A DNA stretch of 64,000 nucleotides from Bacteroidota bacterium (GCA_018267095.1 JAFDZC010000017.1:62001-126000), one strand, 5' to 3'. Shown: positions 1-10,158, numbered from the stretch's first letter. Program-made: numbers and translations. The notes: generated by a model not told the origin, from the sequence alone.

Positions 1-331
1 AAACATAAAATGAGTTCATTTGATTGTCTTTGTTTTCTCTAAAGCCTTTGTCGGTGCAAATCAGCGTGGCTCCATCGGCTAAATCCAAATACAAATTTCC
101 CATAATAAAAGCATTGTCATCATGCGCCGGCATCGATATTTTGAGTAATCCGCCTTGGCTGGTTTTGGCTATTTGCAACTGAGTTGTTCCGTATAAAGCG
201 TATTCTTCACACACAAAATTCCACAGTTCGGTAGCCGGAAGGTTTTGGTTTTTAAAGTTCAGTGTGTTTTGCGCCTGGATGGTAACGGAGCACCACAAAA
301 CCAAATAAGTCAATAGGAGTTTTAATTTCAT
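1..331 (-). CDS. Secreted protein of unknown function (3' end cut off by window)
   Basis: The reading frame opens at an ATG (329-331 on the reverse strand) and runs without a stop to the window edge, giving about 110 residues of a longer protein. The N-terminus MKLKLLLTYLVLWCSVTIQA is a typical signal peptide (short basic start, hydrophobic core, A-x-A-like end), so the protein is exported. The mature part (NTLNFKNQNLPATELWNFVC...) matches no family I can name. It begins 4 bp after the stop of the lipoprotein gene at 336-797, so the two are probably co-transcribed and may work together in the envelope. Function unknown. Confidence 0.75.
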   Translation of the reverse strand, partial: MKLKLLLTYLVLWCSVTIQAQNTLNFKNQNLPATELWNFVCEEYALYGTTQLQIAKTSQGGLLKISMPAHDDNAFIMGNLYLDLADGATLICTDKGFRENKDNQMNSFYV

Positions 332-335
332 TTTC

Positions 336-797
336 TTACGGAACAAACACATCATTCCAATCTTTTGATTGTACAGCGGCCAATTGATTTTGCTCATTGA
401 CCAACATACGCAGTTCTTTGAGCGCATTCTTTTTGTCAAATTTAGCTTGATATCGATAAACTATCTCGTCTGTTTTTCGGTTTTTGTATGCTTCTACAAA
501 AGTAAGTTCTTTGAAGTTGCCGTATTGGGTTCTGAATTTCAAACAGGTTTGCGTCATGCGTTTGACCGTCATGTTCTTGATGACTTTGTCTGTGGCGTCT
601 TTGGGACTAAGCGGTTTTAAGTGTGAAGTATTGCAAGTGGACAAAATCTGTTTGCCCAAAACGGCAGTTTTGTTTTTTTGTTCGGGATTGAGGTCTTCCG
701 CGTCGAGTTTTTTATATCCGCGAACGATGTTTTTGTCTTGACCAGATTTACAAGCCAATACAGCAAAGGCCAACAAAAAGAGCATTAGTTTTTTCAT
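336..797 (-). CDS. Putative lipoprotein of unknown function
   Basis: 153 residues. The start MKKLMLFLLAFAVLACKSGQD carries a lipobox (LAVLAC type, Cys at residue 16), so it is predicted to be lipidated and anchored in a membrane facing the periplasm. The mature domain is Lys-rich and has three further cysteines (STCNTS, TQTCLKF region). No family is recognised. It lies 4 bp upstream of another exported protein (1-331), suggesting a two-gene envelope operon. The start is an ATG with no competing upstream start. Confidence 0.75.
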   Translation of the reverse strand: MKKLMLFLLAFAVLACKSGQDKNIVRGYKKLDAEDLNPEQKNKTAVLGKQILSTCNTSHLKPLSPKDATDKVIKNMTVKRMTQTCLKFRTQYGNFKELTFVEAYKNRKTDEIVYRYQAKFDKKNALKELRMLVNEQNQLAAVQSKDWNDVFVP

Positions 798-852
798 CGT
801 TAGGGCTATTTCAAAAACGATAACGCAAGGATTTTGGATTTATTGGGTCAAC

Positions 853-878
853 AAAAAAATCCCCGAGCGCTGTCGGGG
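853..878 (-). terminator. Rho-independent terminator after the E1 gene
   Basis: CCCCGA (861-866) and TCGGGG (873-878) form a 6-bp GC stem with a 6-nt loop. On the minus strand the hairpin is followed by a run of seven T (853-859). It starts 9 bp after the stop codon of the E1 gene at 887, separating it from the lipoprotein operon. Confidence 0.8.
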
Positions 879-886
879 AAAGGTTT

Positions 887-3289
887 TTAATATAAAGCCG
901 GATATTTCTTCGGATTGACCTCGCTCATCATCGCATAGACTTTTTCATAGATATCTTCAATCGATGGTTTTGAGAAGTAATCTCCGTCGGTTCCATAAGC
1001 CGGACGATGCGGTTGTGCGCTCAGCGTTTGCGGTTTGCTGTCGAGATATTCATAGGCGTTTTGCTCGTCAATGACTTGTTGCAAAATATACGCTGACGCT
1101 CCACCCGGAACATCTTCATCAATCACGAGTAAACGATTGGTTTTCATGACGCTTTTTACAATGTCTTGGTTGATGTCAAAAGGCAACAGCGATTGTGCAT
1201 CGATAATTTCGCAATCAATACCTATTTCGAGTAATTCTTTGGCAGCTTGTTCAACCAAGCGCAAAGTCGAACCATACGATACCAAGGTAATGTCTGCGCC
1301 TTCTTTAAGGGTTTCAACCACACCAATCGGGGTTTTGAATTCGCCTAAATTGGTCGGCATTTTTTCTTTGAGTCGGTAGCCATTCAAACATTCTACTACC
1401 AAGGCCGGTTCATCGGTTTCCATCAGTGTGTTATAGAATCCTGCGGCTTTGGTCATATTTCTCGGAACCAAAACATGCACTCCGCGCAGAGCGTGAATAA
1501 TCATGCCCATCGGTGAGCCCGAATGCCAAATACCTTCCAAGCGATGTCCTCGGGTTCTGATGATCAGCGGAGCTTTTTGGTTTCCTTGTGTTCTGTATTG
1601 TAGCGTCGCCAAATCATCGCTCATAATCTGCAAAGCATACAGCAAATAATCCAGATATTGGATTTCAGCTATCGGACGCAAGCCGCGCATCGCCATACCA
1701 ATCCCTTGTCCCAAAATAGTAGCCTCGCGAATACCCGCATCAGCTACGCGCAATTCGCCGTATTTTTCTTGCATGCCTTCGAGTCCTTGGTTGACATCGC
1801 CAATGTTTCCGGAGTCTTCGCCAAAAATCAAAGCCTGCGGATATTTGCTGAACAAGGCATCAAAATTATCTCTGAGTACCACGCGACCGTCGGTATCTTC
1901 TGAGCTTTCGTCGTATTCAGGTTTTACTTCCGTCACTGAAAAAACATTTTGAGCTGAGGCCGAATGCAGATGTGAGCTGTATTTAGGTTGAATTGTATTC
2001 GTATAATTTTTAATCCATTGCGCCAGCGTAGTTTGTCCGCTTTCGCCGGTAACCATACGCAAAATTTTGCGTGCCAAAACGAGTAAATCCTTGCGGCCCG
2101 GCTCTTTGGTAGCGGCTAAATCGGCAGCGTATTTTTCGATGAAAACTTTGTTGTCGCTCTGTTGGGCTATTTGCGAGAGCAAGTCACACAATTCTTGTTG
2201 CTCGGCTTTAATCGGACTGACAAAAGCATTCCAAGCATTCTTTTTGCCTTCTAGAACGGCTTTTTTAGCTTCAGATTCAATTTCGTCGAGTTCGGCTTCG
2301 GTGGCAATGTTAAAACTCAACATCCACAAACGCATTTGTCTGATGCAGTCAAACTCGGCTTCCCAAGCCAAACGATCGGCATTTTTGTAACGCTCGTGCG
2401 AACCCGAAGTAGAGTGTCCTTGTGGTTGCGTGAGTTCGCGCACGTGAATCATTACCGGAACATGTTCGGTTCTAGCTATTTTAGAGGCTTTTTCAAAAGC
2501 AGCGACCAATTCGGCATAATCCCAACCTTTCACGCGGATGATTTCATAACCTTTGGTTTGCTCGTCGCGTTGAAATCCGCCCAAAATTTCAGAGATGTTT
2601 TCTTTGGTGGTTTGGTGGCGCGCATGCACCGAAATTCCGTATTCATCGTCCCAAACGCAAATCACCATCGGAACTTGTAAAACGCCCGCAGCGTTGATGG
2701 TTTCAAAAAACAAACCTTCTGAGGTACTCGCATTGCCAATGGTGCCCCAAGCCACTTCGTTTCCGTTTTTTGAAAACAAACTGGTGTCGATGCCCGGAAC
2801 TTCACGGTATATTTTAGAAGCTTGTGCCAATCCCAACAAACGCGGCATTTGTCCGGCGGTAGGCGAGATGTCGGCACTGGAGTTTTTTTGTTCGGTAAGA
2901 TTTTTCCAGCTTCCGTCTTCGTTTAAACTTTTGGTAGCAAAGTGACCGCCCATTTGGCGTCCGGCGCTCATCGGGTCGTGGTTGATGTCCGGATGTCCGT
3001 ACAAACCGGCAAAGAATTGCTCAATGCTGAGTTGTCCAATGGCCATCATAAAAGTCTGGTCGCGGTAATAGCCCGATCTGAAATCTCCATTTTTAAAGGC
3101 TTTAGCCATGGCCAATTGCGGCACTTCTTTTCCGTCGCCGAAGATGCCAAACTTGGCCTTTCCGGTCAATACTTCGCGTCGCCCAAGCAAACTGCATTCG
3201 CGGCTGGTAACGGCAATCTTGTAGTCATTGACTACTTCTTTTTTAAAGTCTTCAAAAGTCAGTGCGGTACTGGTTTCGGCTTGTGTCAT
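887..3289 (-). CDS. 2-oxoacid dehydrogenase E1 component, fused alpha and beta subunits
   Basis: A thiamine-diphosphate E1 enzyme of a 2-oxoacid dehydrogenase complex, most like branched-chain 2-oxoacid or acetoin-type E1. The reaction is oxidative decarboxylation of a 2-oxoacid and transfer of the acyl group to lipoylated E2. Residues about 20-420 match the alpha subunit (GNASTSEGLFFETINAAG and VWDDEYGIS in the cofactor region). Residues about 460-800 match the transketolase-like beta subunit (FGEDSGNIGDVNQG, LDYLLYALQIMSDD, then the C-terminal domain with YGSTLRLVEQAAKEL). Alpha and beta are separate genes in many bacteria but fused in many Bacteroidota. ATG at 3287-3289 is preferred over the GTG at 3301 because a -7 element lies at 3318-3325. 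No E2 or E3 gene is next to it, so the substrate cannot be fixed from context. Confidence 0.9.
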   Translation of the reverse strand: MTQAETSTALTFEDFKKEVVNDYKIAVTSRECSLLGRREVLTGKAKFGIFGDGKEVPQLAMAKAFKNGDFRSGYYRDQTFMMAIGQLSIEQFFAGLYGHPDINHDPMSAGRQMGGHFATKSLNEDGSWKNLTEQKNSSADISPTAGQMPRLLGLAQASKIYREVPGIDTSLFSKNGNEVAWGTIGNASTSEGLFFETINAAGVLQVPMVICVWDDEYGISVHARHQTTKENISEILGGFQRDEQTKGYEIIRVKGWDYAELVAAFEKASKIARTEHVPVMIHVRELTQPQGHSTSGSHERYKNADRLAWEAEFDCIRQMRLWMLSFNIATEAELDEIESEAKKAVLEGKKNAWNAFVSPIKAEQQELCDLLSQIAQQSDNKVFIEKYAADLAATKEPGRKDLLVLARKILRMVTGESGQTTLAQWIKNYTNTIQPKYSSHLHSASAQNVFSVTEVKPEYDESSEDTDGRVVLRDNFDALFSKYPQALIFGEDSGNIGDVNQGLEGMQEKYGELRVADAGIREATILGQGIGMAMRGLRPIAEIQYLDYLLYALQIMSDDLATLQYRTQGNQKAPLIIRTRGHRLEGIWHSGSPMGMIIHALRGVHVLVPRNMTKAAGFYNTLMETDEPALVVECLNGYRLKEKMPTNLGEFKTPIGVVETLKEGADITLVSYGSTLRLVEQAAKELLEIGIDCEIIDAQSLLPFDINQDIVKSVMKTNRLLVIDEDVPGGASAYILQQVIDEQNAYEYLDSKPQTLSAQPHRPAYGTDGDYFSKPSIEDIYEKVYAMMSEVNPKKYPALY

Positions 3290-3317
3290 AAACGGAATCA
3301 CTTTTAACTTTGGTCAA

Positions 3318-3325
3318 CAAATTTA
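3318..3325 (-). promoter_or_regulatory. Bacteroidota -7 element for the E1 gene
   Basis: On the minus strand this reads TAAATTTG, a full match to TAnnTTTG. Transcription would start near 3311, giving a leader of about 22 nt before the ATG at 3289. No clear -33 element was identified. Confidence 0.55.
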
Positions 3326-3478
3326 ATTAAAAAACCAATTGTTTGACGGTTCGCAAATAAAATTAGTTTTTTGATTATTCGATTTTGAGTCTGAATTTTC
3401 GAATCAATTTTTTTATAATGCAATAAAAATTCTAAAATAGTGATAATTCTCTAAAAATCAATCCGTTTTTCGCAAACC

Positions 3479-6334
3479 TTAGAACCATTTTCGGGTAAAA
3501 AGGTTCACCAGTATTTTTGGGTCGATGGTAAAAACAATGCGCACTTTTTGGTTGTATTGACTTTGGGTGATTTCCCAACCGTTGTTAGAATATACCGGAA
3601 AGTAAAATTCAAAATAGTCCGGAACCAAATTCAAACGAATACCGCTGTCGTAAACAAATTGCTCCGCAGTTAGTCTGTTTTTGACCATGCCTACATCGCC
3701 GTAAAGTTCTATCCAATTCCAAACATTAAAGCTCAAATTGCTGGTGATGAGCCACTGATTCACCGTTTCGGGCGATACTTTTGATTTGAAACCGCCTTCA
3801 CCCATGATAAACTGCTGACTGAACACGCCGGTTTTTTCAGATCGACCCAACAACTCTTGCTCGAACAAATAATCGTTGATGCGCGTCAAGCCAAAGTCAA
3901 AGGCGCTGTTGTTGGTATTTCGGTTATAGGTAAAAGTTCCGGCAAACAAACGAATATCAAACTGGTGGCTGTTGTTGAAGAGTTTTCGGTATTGAATTTC
4001 ACCCGATACTTTGCCAAAACTGTTCGAAAATTGAGTGTCGGTAATCAAATTAAACTTACGAGCCACTTCGTTGTGCGCATCAACGTATTTAAAACCAAAA
4101 ACCGAGTAATTCTGTATGTTGGTCTCGACCAAATAATCGGTTTGTTGTTTTTGTACTGCGCTGTATTTCATCACAAAAGCTTGGCGGTGGTTGCTTCTGA
4201 AATCTTTGTCTCGGAGGTTAAAAGTAATATTCGGATTCACCTTAAAATACGAAGCATCGGGCGCATAATTAAACAATGAACTGTTGAGCGCATACCGAAT
4301 ATAATACAACTGACTATCGCGGTTGAGTTGGTTGTAAGCCAACGACATATGACCTTTTACTGCAGTTGTTTTGAACGAGTACATCGGATTGATGTCGTAG
4401 TTAAAGGGGCGGTTTAGAATCGTTTTGTTGTGCAAACGCAAGCCCGGGGTTATGCCATCATATAAATTGTAGCCGATGGATGGCACATAAATAATCTGGT
4501 TGTATTGCGGGTTTTCTAAATCTTTGAGCAAAGTAAATTTAAACGGTTTGTTGGGGTGAATTCCGCCGCGCAAGGTTCTGTAATTGTTCCGACGGTTGTA
4601 TTCGGGCACTTCGTTGAGGTGGTTTAAAGCCAACTTGTCAAAAGTGGTTCGGGCGATGGTGAGCGTAGTGTCGCGGTCAAATTGATCAATCCATTGCTTG
4701 AAAATAATTTGCTTTTGATACAAACCAAACACCGGAACAGGCAAGGCAACACCGGTTTTGTTGTGTACGGTAAACGTTACGCTGTCTTTTGTTTTTGTGA
4801 CTTTCTCCAAGGTAAAGTCAATGGGTTTTCGGCTATCGATACAATGCTTAAAAAACCAATCGATGTTTTGATTTGTTTGCTGTTTGAGGGCTTGTTCAAA
4901 ATCAGCACGCGAAGTATTTTGCTCAGTGTTTTGGGCCACAAAAGTTTGCAATGCTTGATTGACTTTGTTGTTTTCAAGATAACTGTCGAGGTATTTCAAA
5001 GCTAAGCCCGCTTGATATTTGGTTGCAATTTTTTCGTTAAAGCGAATGAGTTGCTCGCGTGATTCGCCCGGCGCTTGGTCTAAATTCTTGCGCGCCATCA
5101 GCAAGTAAAAATAGTTGTATTGCTCGTTAAAACCGGTGCTGACCAAATTAAAACCGCGCAGCCAACGGTATTGATACAAGCCGCCCATCATTTTCATATC
5201 CGGGTGGAATTGCTCTACGTATTGCATCATCAAATAAGTTTGAATTCCGTCATAAATCCAATGCTCTTTGCGCGGATCCAGATGTAAACTATTTTGCAAA
5301 TACGTATGGAGGTAGGTTTTTAAAAACTTGAGCTCGAACATAAAATCGTCTTTAAAAACACTGATAAACGAAGGCAACTGATTGAGCCCGTAAAACGGAT
5401 TTCGATTGTAATCCACCATCGAAAGCGTCATTTTGGCTTGCGGATATTTGCCTAATTTTTCCTGAACATAATCGGCAATTTGATCAATAATGATTGCCTT
5501 TTGAATGTCGTTGAGTTTAGCGTCTTTGATATCAGTAAAAATCTCTAAATCATTGTTTTTATAACTGTAGAACTCAGGCTTTGGTTCAAGATAAAAACTA
5601 AAATTGGTGCGCGCTTTAGCCAAGAGTTGATACGTAGTTTTTTGGTTGCTTGCGCTGGCGCTTACCTCGGTCAAATCAGTAAAAAGTTTTAAATGCTCCG
5701 GAACCGTTACTTGCAGGTCAAAATTACTCAAGCCATAAGCCGCATCGTCTAAATCGCCGTTGCTGTACTTTACAAAATCGCGGTCTTTGTACAAAGCCGG
5801 CAATAGCAACCAATCGCGCAAAGCATAGCCCCCGCGATCATTGTAGCCAAAATCAGTAAAGCGACTGCTGGGAATTTGCAACACATAATCCAATACAATT
5901 GTTTGCTTTTGTCTGGGTAAGATGGGTTGGGCGAGTTCAATTTCAATCAAATCCACTTGATCGGGCAAACGTTTCCAATTCAAGGCTTGGTTACTCGTCG
6001 CGGCAATTTTCTCAACCGAAGTAGCCCCTAATTCTTTGGCGCGCGCAAAGTGAAAACTGCGCACAAACTCATCCGAAAAACGCTTGGCCAGCAAAGAACT
6101 CTTGCTTGCGTAGGCGTTGTTCCAATCGTTGATAATGAGTTTTTTAAGCGTATCGTTGCTTTGATTAAAATAGGTGAGCTGTTCGTGCACGCTACAGCTG
6201 TGCGTGGCAGGGTCCAACACGACTTGGGCTTGTATTTCATGCTGTGCATATACTTGCCCTGAAGAAGCCCAGAGTATGAGCCAACAACAAAGTATTTTGA
6301 GAAGAGATTTCAAGGGCAAAGCAATTTTGGACAT
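3479..6334 (-). CDS. M1-aminopeptidase-like protein with lost zinc site, plus C-terminal outer-membrane-like domain
   Basis: 951 residues starting with a signal peptide (hydrophobic core near 10-25, ending about VYAQ). Residues about 35-460 follow the layout of M1 metallopeptidases: an N-terminal beta domain, a gluzincin-like helical core, then a helical part. The catalytic positions are not conserved. Where M1 enzymes have HExxH this protein has LKTYLHTYLQ (about 338-347), and the NEGFA-type third ligand site reads IYDGIQTY (about 360-367). The GAMEN-like exopeptidase segment reads GLNQLP. The last 350 residues alternate aromatic and polar residues and end in F (TRKWF), as expected for outer-membrane beta strands. 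It is probably a surface or outer-membrane protein without peptidase activity. It lies just behind the LOG gene, with a terminator between them. Confidence 0.7.
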   Translation of the reverse strand: MSKIALPLKSLLKILCCWLILWASSGQVYAQHEIQAQVVLDPATHSCSVHEQLTYFNQSNDTLKKLIINDWNNAYASKSSLLAKRFSDEFVRSFHFARAKELGATSVEKIAATSNQALNWKRLPDQVDLIEIELAQPILPRQKQTIVLDYVLQIPSSRFTDFGYNDRGGYALRDWLLLPALYKDRDFVKYSNGDLDDAAYGLSNFDLQVTVPEHLKLFTDLTEVSASASNQKTTYQLLAKARTNFSFYLEPKPEFYSYKNNDLEIFTDIKDAKLNDIQKAIIIDQIADYVQEKLGKYPQAKMTLSMVDYNRNPFYGLNQLPSFISVFKDDFMFELKFLKTYLHTYLQNSLHLDPRKEHWIYDGIQTYLMMQYVEQFHPDMKMMGGLYQYRWLRGFNLVSTGFNEQYNYFYLLMARKNLDQAPGESREQLIRFNEKIATKYQAGLALKYLDSYLENNKVNQALQTFVAQNTEQNTSRADFEQALKQQTNQNIDWFFKHCIDSRKPIDFTLEKVTKTKDSVTFTVHNKTGVALPVPVFGLYQKQIIFKQWIDQFDRDTTLTIARTTFDKLALNHLNEVPEYNRRNNYRTLRGGIHPNKPFKFTLLKDLENPQYNQIIYVPSIGYNLYDGITPGLRLHNKTILNRPFNYDINPMYSFKTTAVKGHMSLAYNQLNRDSQLYYIRYALNSSLFNYAPDASYFKVNPNITFNLRDKDFRSNHRQAFVMKYSAVQKQQTDYLVETNIQNYSVFGFKYVDAHNEVARKFNLITDTQFSNSFGKVSGEIQYRKLFNNSHQFDIRLFAGTFTYNRNTNNSAFDFGLTRINDYLFEQELLGRSEKTGVFSQQFIMGEGGFKSKVSPETVNQWLITSNLSFNVWNWIELYGDVGMVKNRLTAEQFVYDSGIRLNLVPDYFEFYFPVYSNNGWEITQSQYNQKVRIVFTIDPKILVNLFTRKWF

Positions 6335-6340
6335 AAATAT

Positions 6341-6369
6341 AAAAAAAGCCCGATTAAAAATTCGGGCTT
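6341..6369 (-). terminator. Rho-independent terminator after the LOG-family gene
   Basis: GCCCGA (6348-6353) pairs with TCGGGC (6362-6367), extended by AA/TT, around an 8-nt AT loop. On the minus strand a T tract follows. The hairpin overlaps the stop codon of the gene at 6354 and ends 7 bp before the next ATG (6334), so the two minus-strand genes are probably separate units. Confidence 0.75.
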
Positions 6370-7082
6370 AAGTTGTATTTTTTGTAGAAGTTGTCCAGCG
6401 CTTCCACCACTTCGTCTTCGGTGTCTACAATTCTGAACAAATTCATATCGTCCGGATTGGCATTTTGTTCGCGCTCAATGATGACTTCTTTGATCCAATC
6501 CATCAAGCCCGCCCAGAAATCTCTACCGACCAAAATAATCGGAAACTTGCCAATCTTCTTGGTTTGAATCAGCGTAATGGCCTCAAAAAGTTCATCGAGC
6601 GTGCCAAAACCACCCGGCATGACCACAAAACCTTGTGAATATTTGACAAACATTACCTTGCGTACAAAAAAGTAGTCAAAGTTGAGGTTTTTGTCTTTGT
6701 CAATATACGGATTGTAGTGCTGCTCAAAAGGCAATTCAATGTTCAAGCCTACCGAAGTTCCGCCGCCAAAATGCGCGCCTTTGTTACCGGCTTCCATAAT
6801 GCCCGGGCCACCGCCGGTAATCACACCATAGCCGGCTTTGCTGATTTTAAAAGCAATTTTCTCGGCCAATAAATAATATTTGTTGTCGGGCTTGGTACGT
6901 GCCGATCCAAAAATCGACACACACGGACCAATACGCCCCATGGTTTCATAGCCATTGACAAACTCTGACATAATCTTAAAAATCGCCCACGAATCGTTGG
7001 TGCGGATCTCATTCCAAGTCTTTTGTTTGAGCTTGTCTTGAATTACTTTATCCTCGTCATTATCAAAATCCTGTATTTTCAT
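6354..7082 (-). CDS. LOG-family (TIGR00730-type) nucleotide-binding protein
   Basis: 242 residues with a Rossmann-like fold. It has both family signatures: GGGPGIMEAGNKGA (about 93-106) and PGGFGTLDELFEA (about 155-167). Proteins of this family were long labelled lysine decarboxylases, but characterised members are cytokinin riboside 5'-monophosphate phosphoribohydrolases or nucleotide 5'-monophosphate nucleosidases (YgdH/PpnN-like). The Arg-Lys between the two motifs (FVRKVMFVK) matches the substrate-binding region. A cytoplasmic nucleotide-cleaving role is likely, but the true substrate is unknown. The start is ATG with an AT-rich upstream region. Confidence 0.85.
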   Translation of the reverse strand: MKIQDFDNDEDKVIQDKLKQKTWNEIRTNDSWAIFKIMSEFVNGYETMGRIGPCVSIFGSARTKPDNKYYLLAEKIAFKISKAGYGVITGGGPGIMEAGNKGAHFGGGTSVGLNIELPFEQHYNPYIDKDKNLNFDYFFVRKVMFVKYSQGFVVMPGGFGTLDELFEAITLIQTKKIGKFPIILVGRDFWAGLMDWIKEVIIEREQNANPDDMNLFRIVDTEDEVVEALDNFYKKYNLSPNF

Positions 7083-7112
7083 ATCTCGTATTTATATTCT
7101 TTTATTTATTTG

Positions 7113-7225
7113 GGCAGCATTTCCAGCGCTCCGCGGTATCCCAACCGCCGAACCCCGGCGCTTGGGGATGCTGCTGCGCTCTGGGCTGCAGAGCTGTTTC
7201 CGAGTGATGCCTGCGTTTTTAAAAC
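7113..7225. repeat. GC-rich intergenic element
   Basis: The 188-bp gap between uvrA and the LOG gene holds a block far richer in G and C than its AT-rich surroundings. It contains several short inverted segments (CCCCGGCGCTTGGGG, CTCTGGGCTGCAGAG). It has no open frame of note. A second GC-rich block of similar flavour sits at 49079-49250 and shares CTCTGGGCT. I infer a dispersed non-coding element, but the two copies are not closely alike by eye. Confidence 0.4.
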
Positions 7226-7270
7226 AGCGCGCTAAATTAAGCTAAAAAATTAAATCAGCTGTAAAATTTA

Positions 7271-10132
7271 TCAATTGCGTTTTTGGCTTAAATCCAATTC
7301 CCGCTTCAAAAACGGCGCCGTATACCCTTTTCCTTTTTTAGCCACTTCTTCGGGCGTGCCGGTAGCCACGACGGTTCCGCCGCCTTTGCCGCCTTCGGGA
7401 CCAATATCAATGATATAATCGGCCAGTTTGATCACGTCCATATTGTGTTCAATCACCAGTATCGTATTGCCTTTGTCCACGAGTTTTTGAATCACTTCCA
7501 TGAGCACACGGATGTCTTCAAAATGCAAACCGGTGGTGGGTTCATCCAAGATATAAAAGGTGTTTCCGGTGTCTTTTTTTGAAAGCTCCCCGGCCAGTTT
7601 GATGCGCTGCGCCTCACCGCCCGAAAGCGTGGTGCTTTGTTGCCCGAGCGTAATATAGCCCAAGCCCACATCGTGGATGGTTTTGATTTTTCGGTAAATC
7701 TTCGGAATGTGTTCAAAAAACACCACTGCCTCGTCCACCGTCATATTGAGCACGTCTGAAATGGATTTGCCTTTGTAGCGAATCTCTAGAGTTTCGCGGT
7801 TGAATCGCTTGCCCTGACAGGTTTCGCATTCTACGTATACATCAGGCAAAAAGCTCATTTCGATGGTGCGCACGCCCGAGCCTTCGCAGGTTTCGCAACG
7901 TCCGCCCGCCACGTTAAAGCTAAAACGCCCGGCTTTATAGCCGCGAATCATGCTCTCAGAGGTCATCGCAAACAAATTGCGGATTTCTGAAAACACCTCG
8001 GTATACGTGGCCGGATTCGAGCGCGGCGTTCGCCCAATCGGGCTTTGGTCAATATCAATAACTTTGTCAATATGCTCCAGGCCTTCGATTTTTTTGTACG
8101 GCATCGGCTTTTTGACGGCATTAAAAAAATGTTCATTCAAAATAGGGTAGAGCGTCTCGTTGATCAACGTTGACTTGCCCGAACCCGAAACGCCTGTTAC
8201 GCAAATCAGTTGCCCGAGCGGCAGTTCAATGTTGACGCCTTTGAGGTTGTTGCCCGTGGCGCCGCTGAGTTTTAAAAACTTTCCGTTGCCCGCTCTACGT
8301 TTTTTAGGTACGGCTATTTCAAGCTCGCCGTTGAGGTATTGAGCCGTCAGGGTATGTTGTTTGAGGATTTCTTCAGGCGTGCCTTGACTGATGATTTCTC
8401 CGCCGTGTTTGCCGGCTCTGGGGCCAATATCCACCACATAATCGGCGCGCTCAATCATGTCTTTGTCGTGTTCAACCACCAACACCGAGTTGCCGATGTC
8501 GCGCAGTTGCTCGAGTGATTTAATCAGTTTTTCGTTGTCTCGCTGGTGCAAACCAATGCTCGGCTCATCCAATATATACAACACGCCCACGAGTTGCGAA
8601 CCAATTTGTGTGGCCAATCGGATGCGCTGCGCCTCACCGCCCGAAAGCGATTTTGAACTGCGGCTCAGCGAGAGATAATCCAAACCTACATTGACCAAAA
8701 AGTGCAGTCGGTCGCGGATTTCTTTGACCACCTCGGTGGCAATTTGCTTTTGCTTGGCCGTCAAAACAGCATCTAATTGGTCAAACCATTGGGCCAAATC
8801 AGCGATGTCCATTTCAGAAAGCTGCTGAATATTTTGGTTGTTGATTCTAAAATACAGCGCTTCTTTCTTCAGGCGCGAGCCGTGGCACTCCGGACAAATC
8901 ACCTCGTCCATAAACTCTTTGGCCCAGCGCTTAATGCTGCTCGAGCCGCTTTCGTCGTGCTGGTTTTTGATGAAGTGCGAGATGCCTTCGAACTCAATTT
9001 TATACTCTTTGGTAACGCCCAAAGTTTTGGATGCTATATGGAACTTCTCGCGTCCGCCGTGCAAAATAATCTCCATAGCATCTTCGGGAATCTTCTCGAT
9101 GGCATCGGTCATTTTAAAGCCAAAACGCTCGCCAATGGTTTCGAGTTGCTTGAAAATCCAACTGTTCTTGTATTCGCCCAGCGGAGCCAAACCACCGGCT
9201 TTGATCGATAACTTGGGGTTCGGAATGATCTTCTTGAGGTTGATTTCATCGATGTGCCCCAAACCATTGCAGTTAGGGCAAGCACCTTTGGGCGAGTTAA
9301 ACGAAAACAAATTCGGCTCGGGGTTTTGATACGAAATGCCCGTGGTGGGACACATCAAATTGCGGCTAAAATAGCGCACTTCGTCGGTGTCTTGATCCAG
9401 GATCATCAAGATGTTGTCGCCGTGGTACATGGCTGTCTGGATGCTTTGCGACAAGCGCAAATCGTTTTGCTCGGCTTGTTTGGCATCGGCAGTAGCTTCC
9501 ATCAGCAAACGGTCAATGACGATTTCTATATCATGTGTTTTGTAGCGGTCGAGCTTCATGCCCGGGGTGATTTCTTTGATTTCGCCATTCACGCGAACGC
9601 GCAAAAATCCCTGCTTGGCAATCTGCTGAAAAAGCTCGCCGTAATGACCTTTGCGGGCGCGAATGACCGGCGCTAAAATATTGATGCGCTTGCCGGTAAA
9701 ATGCTGTATGATGAGCTCTTTGATTTGCGCGTCTGAATACGACACCATGAGCTCACCGGTGTTATAACTATACGCATCGGCGGCACGCGCATACAAGAGG
9801 CGCAAAAAGTCATACACCTCGGTAATGGTGCCCACGGTAGAGCGCGGACTCTTGCTTGTGGTTTTTTGCTCAATGGCAATCACCGGCGAGAGGCCATCGA
9901 TTTTGTCTACATCCGGACGCTCCAGGCCACCCAAAAACTGCCGGGCATAGCTCGAAAACGTTTCTACATAACGGCGCTGCCCCTCGGCATAAATGGTGTC
10001 AAAAGCCAGCGACGACTTGCCCGAACCCGAAAGTCCGGTAATGACCACGAGCTGCTCGCGCGGGATGGTCAGGTCAATATTTTTGAGGTTGTGCACTCGG
10101 GCCCCGAGTACTTCGATGGTATCTGTAAACAT
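7271..10132 (-). CDS. uvrA: UvrA, excision nuclease ATPase subunit
   Basis: Damage-sensing ATPase of the UvrABC nucleotide-excision repair system, cytoplasmic and DNA-bound. It has two ABC ATPase modules: Walker [14 protein letters not shown] near the N-terminus and [10 protein letters not shown] near residue 640, ABC signatures [10 protein letters not shown] and [12 protein letters not shown], and Walker [13 protein letters not shown] and [12 protein letters not shown]. Zinc-binding CxxC pairs are visible ([35 protein letters not shown]). Length, about 953 residues, is normal. ATG at 10130-10132 is chosen over the in-frame TTG at 10153 because the TTG lies inside the -7 promoter element. It stands alone, with no other repair gene nearby. 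Confidence 0.97.
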   Translation of the reverse strand: MFTDTIEVLGARVHNLKNIDLTIPREQLVVITGLSGSGKSSLAFDTIYAEGQRRYVETFSSYARQFLGGLERPDVDKIDGLSPVIAIEQKTTSKSPRSTVGTITEVYDFLRLLYARAADAYSYNTGELMVSYSDAQIKELIIQHFTGKRINILAPVIRARKGHYGELFQQIAKQGFLRVRVNGEIKEITPGMKLDRYKTHDIEIVIDRLLMEATADAKQAEQNDLRLSQSIQTAMYHGDNILMILDQDTDEVRYFSRNLMCPTTGISYQNPEPNLFSFNSPKGACPNCNGLGHIDEINLKKIIPNPKLSIKAGGLAPLGEYKNSWIFKQLETIGERFGFKMTDAIEKIPEDAMEIILHGGREKFHIASKTLGVTKEYKIEFEGISHFIKNQHDESGSSSIKRWAKEFMDEVICPECHGSRLKKEALYFRINNQNIQQLSEMDIADLAQWFDQLDAVLTAKQKQIATEVVKEIRDRLHFLVNVGLDYLSLSRSSKSLSGGEAQRIRLATQIGSQLVGVLYILDEPSIGLHQRDNEKLIKSLEQLRDIGNSVLVVEHDKDMIERADYVVDIGPRAGKHGGEIISQGTPEEILKQHTLTAQYLNGELEIAVPKKRRAGNGKFLKLSGATGNNLKGVNIELPLGQLICVTGVSGSGKSTLINETLYPILNEHFFNAVKKPMPYKKIEGLEHIDKVIDIDQSPIGRTPRSNPATYTEVFSEIRNLFAMTSESMIRGYKAGRFSFNVAGGRCETCEGSGVRTIEMSFLPDVYVECETCQGKRFNRETLEIRYKGKSISDVLNMTVDEAVVFFEHIPKIYRKIKTIHDVGLGYITLGQQSTTLSGGEAQRIKLAGELSKKDTGNTFYILDEPTTGLHFEDIRVLMEVIQKLVDKGNTILVIEHNMDVIKLADYIIDIGPEGGKGGGTVVATGTPEEVAKKGKGYTAPFLKRELDLSQKRN

Positions 10133-10150
10133 GGTGATTTTTGCAAAGCG

Positions 10151-10158
10151 CAAAGGTA
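10151..10158 (-). promoter_or_regulatory. -7 element of the uvrA promoter
   Basis: Reads TACCTTTG on the minus strand, a full match to TAnnTTTG, about 19 bp before the chosen ATG. It overlaps the in-frame TTG at 10153, which argues against that codon being the start. No LexA-like palindrome is obvious beside it. Confidence 0.55.

Noticed and set aside
7290-10130. Several long plus-strand open frames opposite uvrA
   Set aside because: They are antisense to a highly conserved gene and show no protein family features; the same applies to the many frames opposite the RND, E1 and ggt genes.
10133-10153. TTG at 10153 as the start of uvrA
   Set aside because: The codon lies in the -7 element TACCTTTG; the ATG at 10132 gives the usual UvrA N-terminus.
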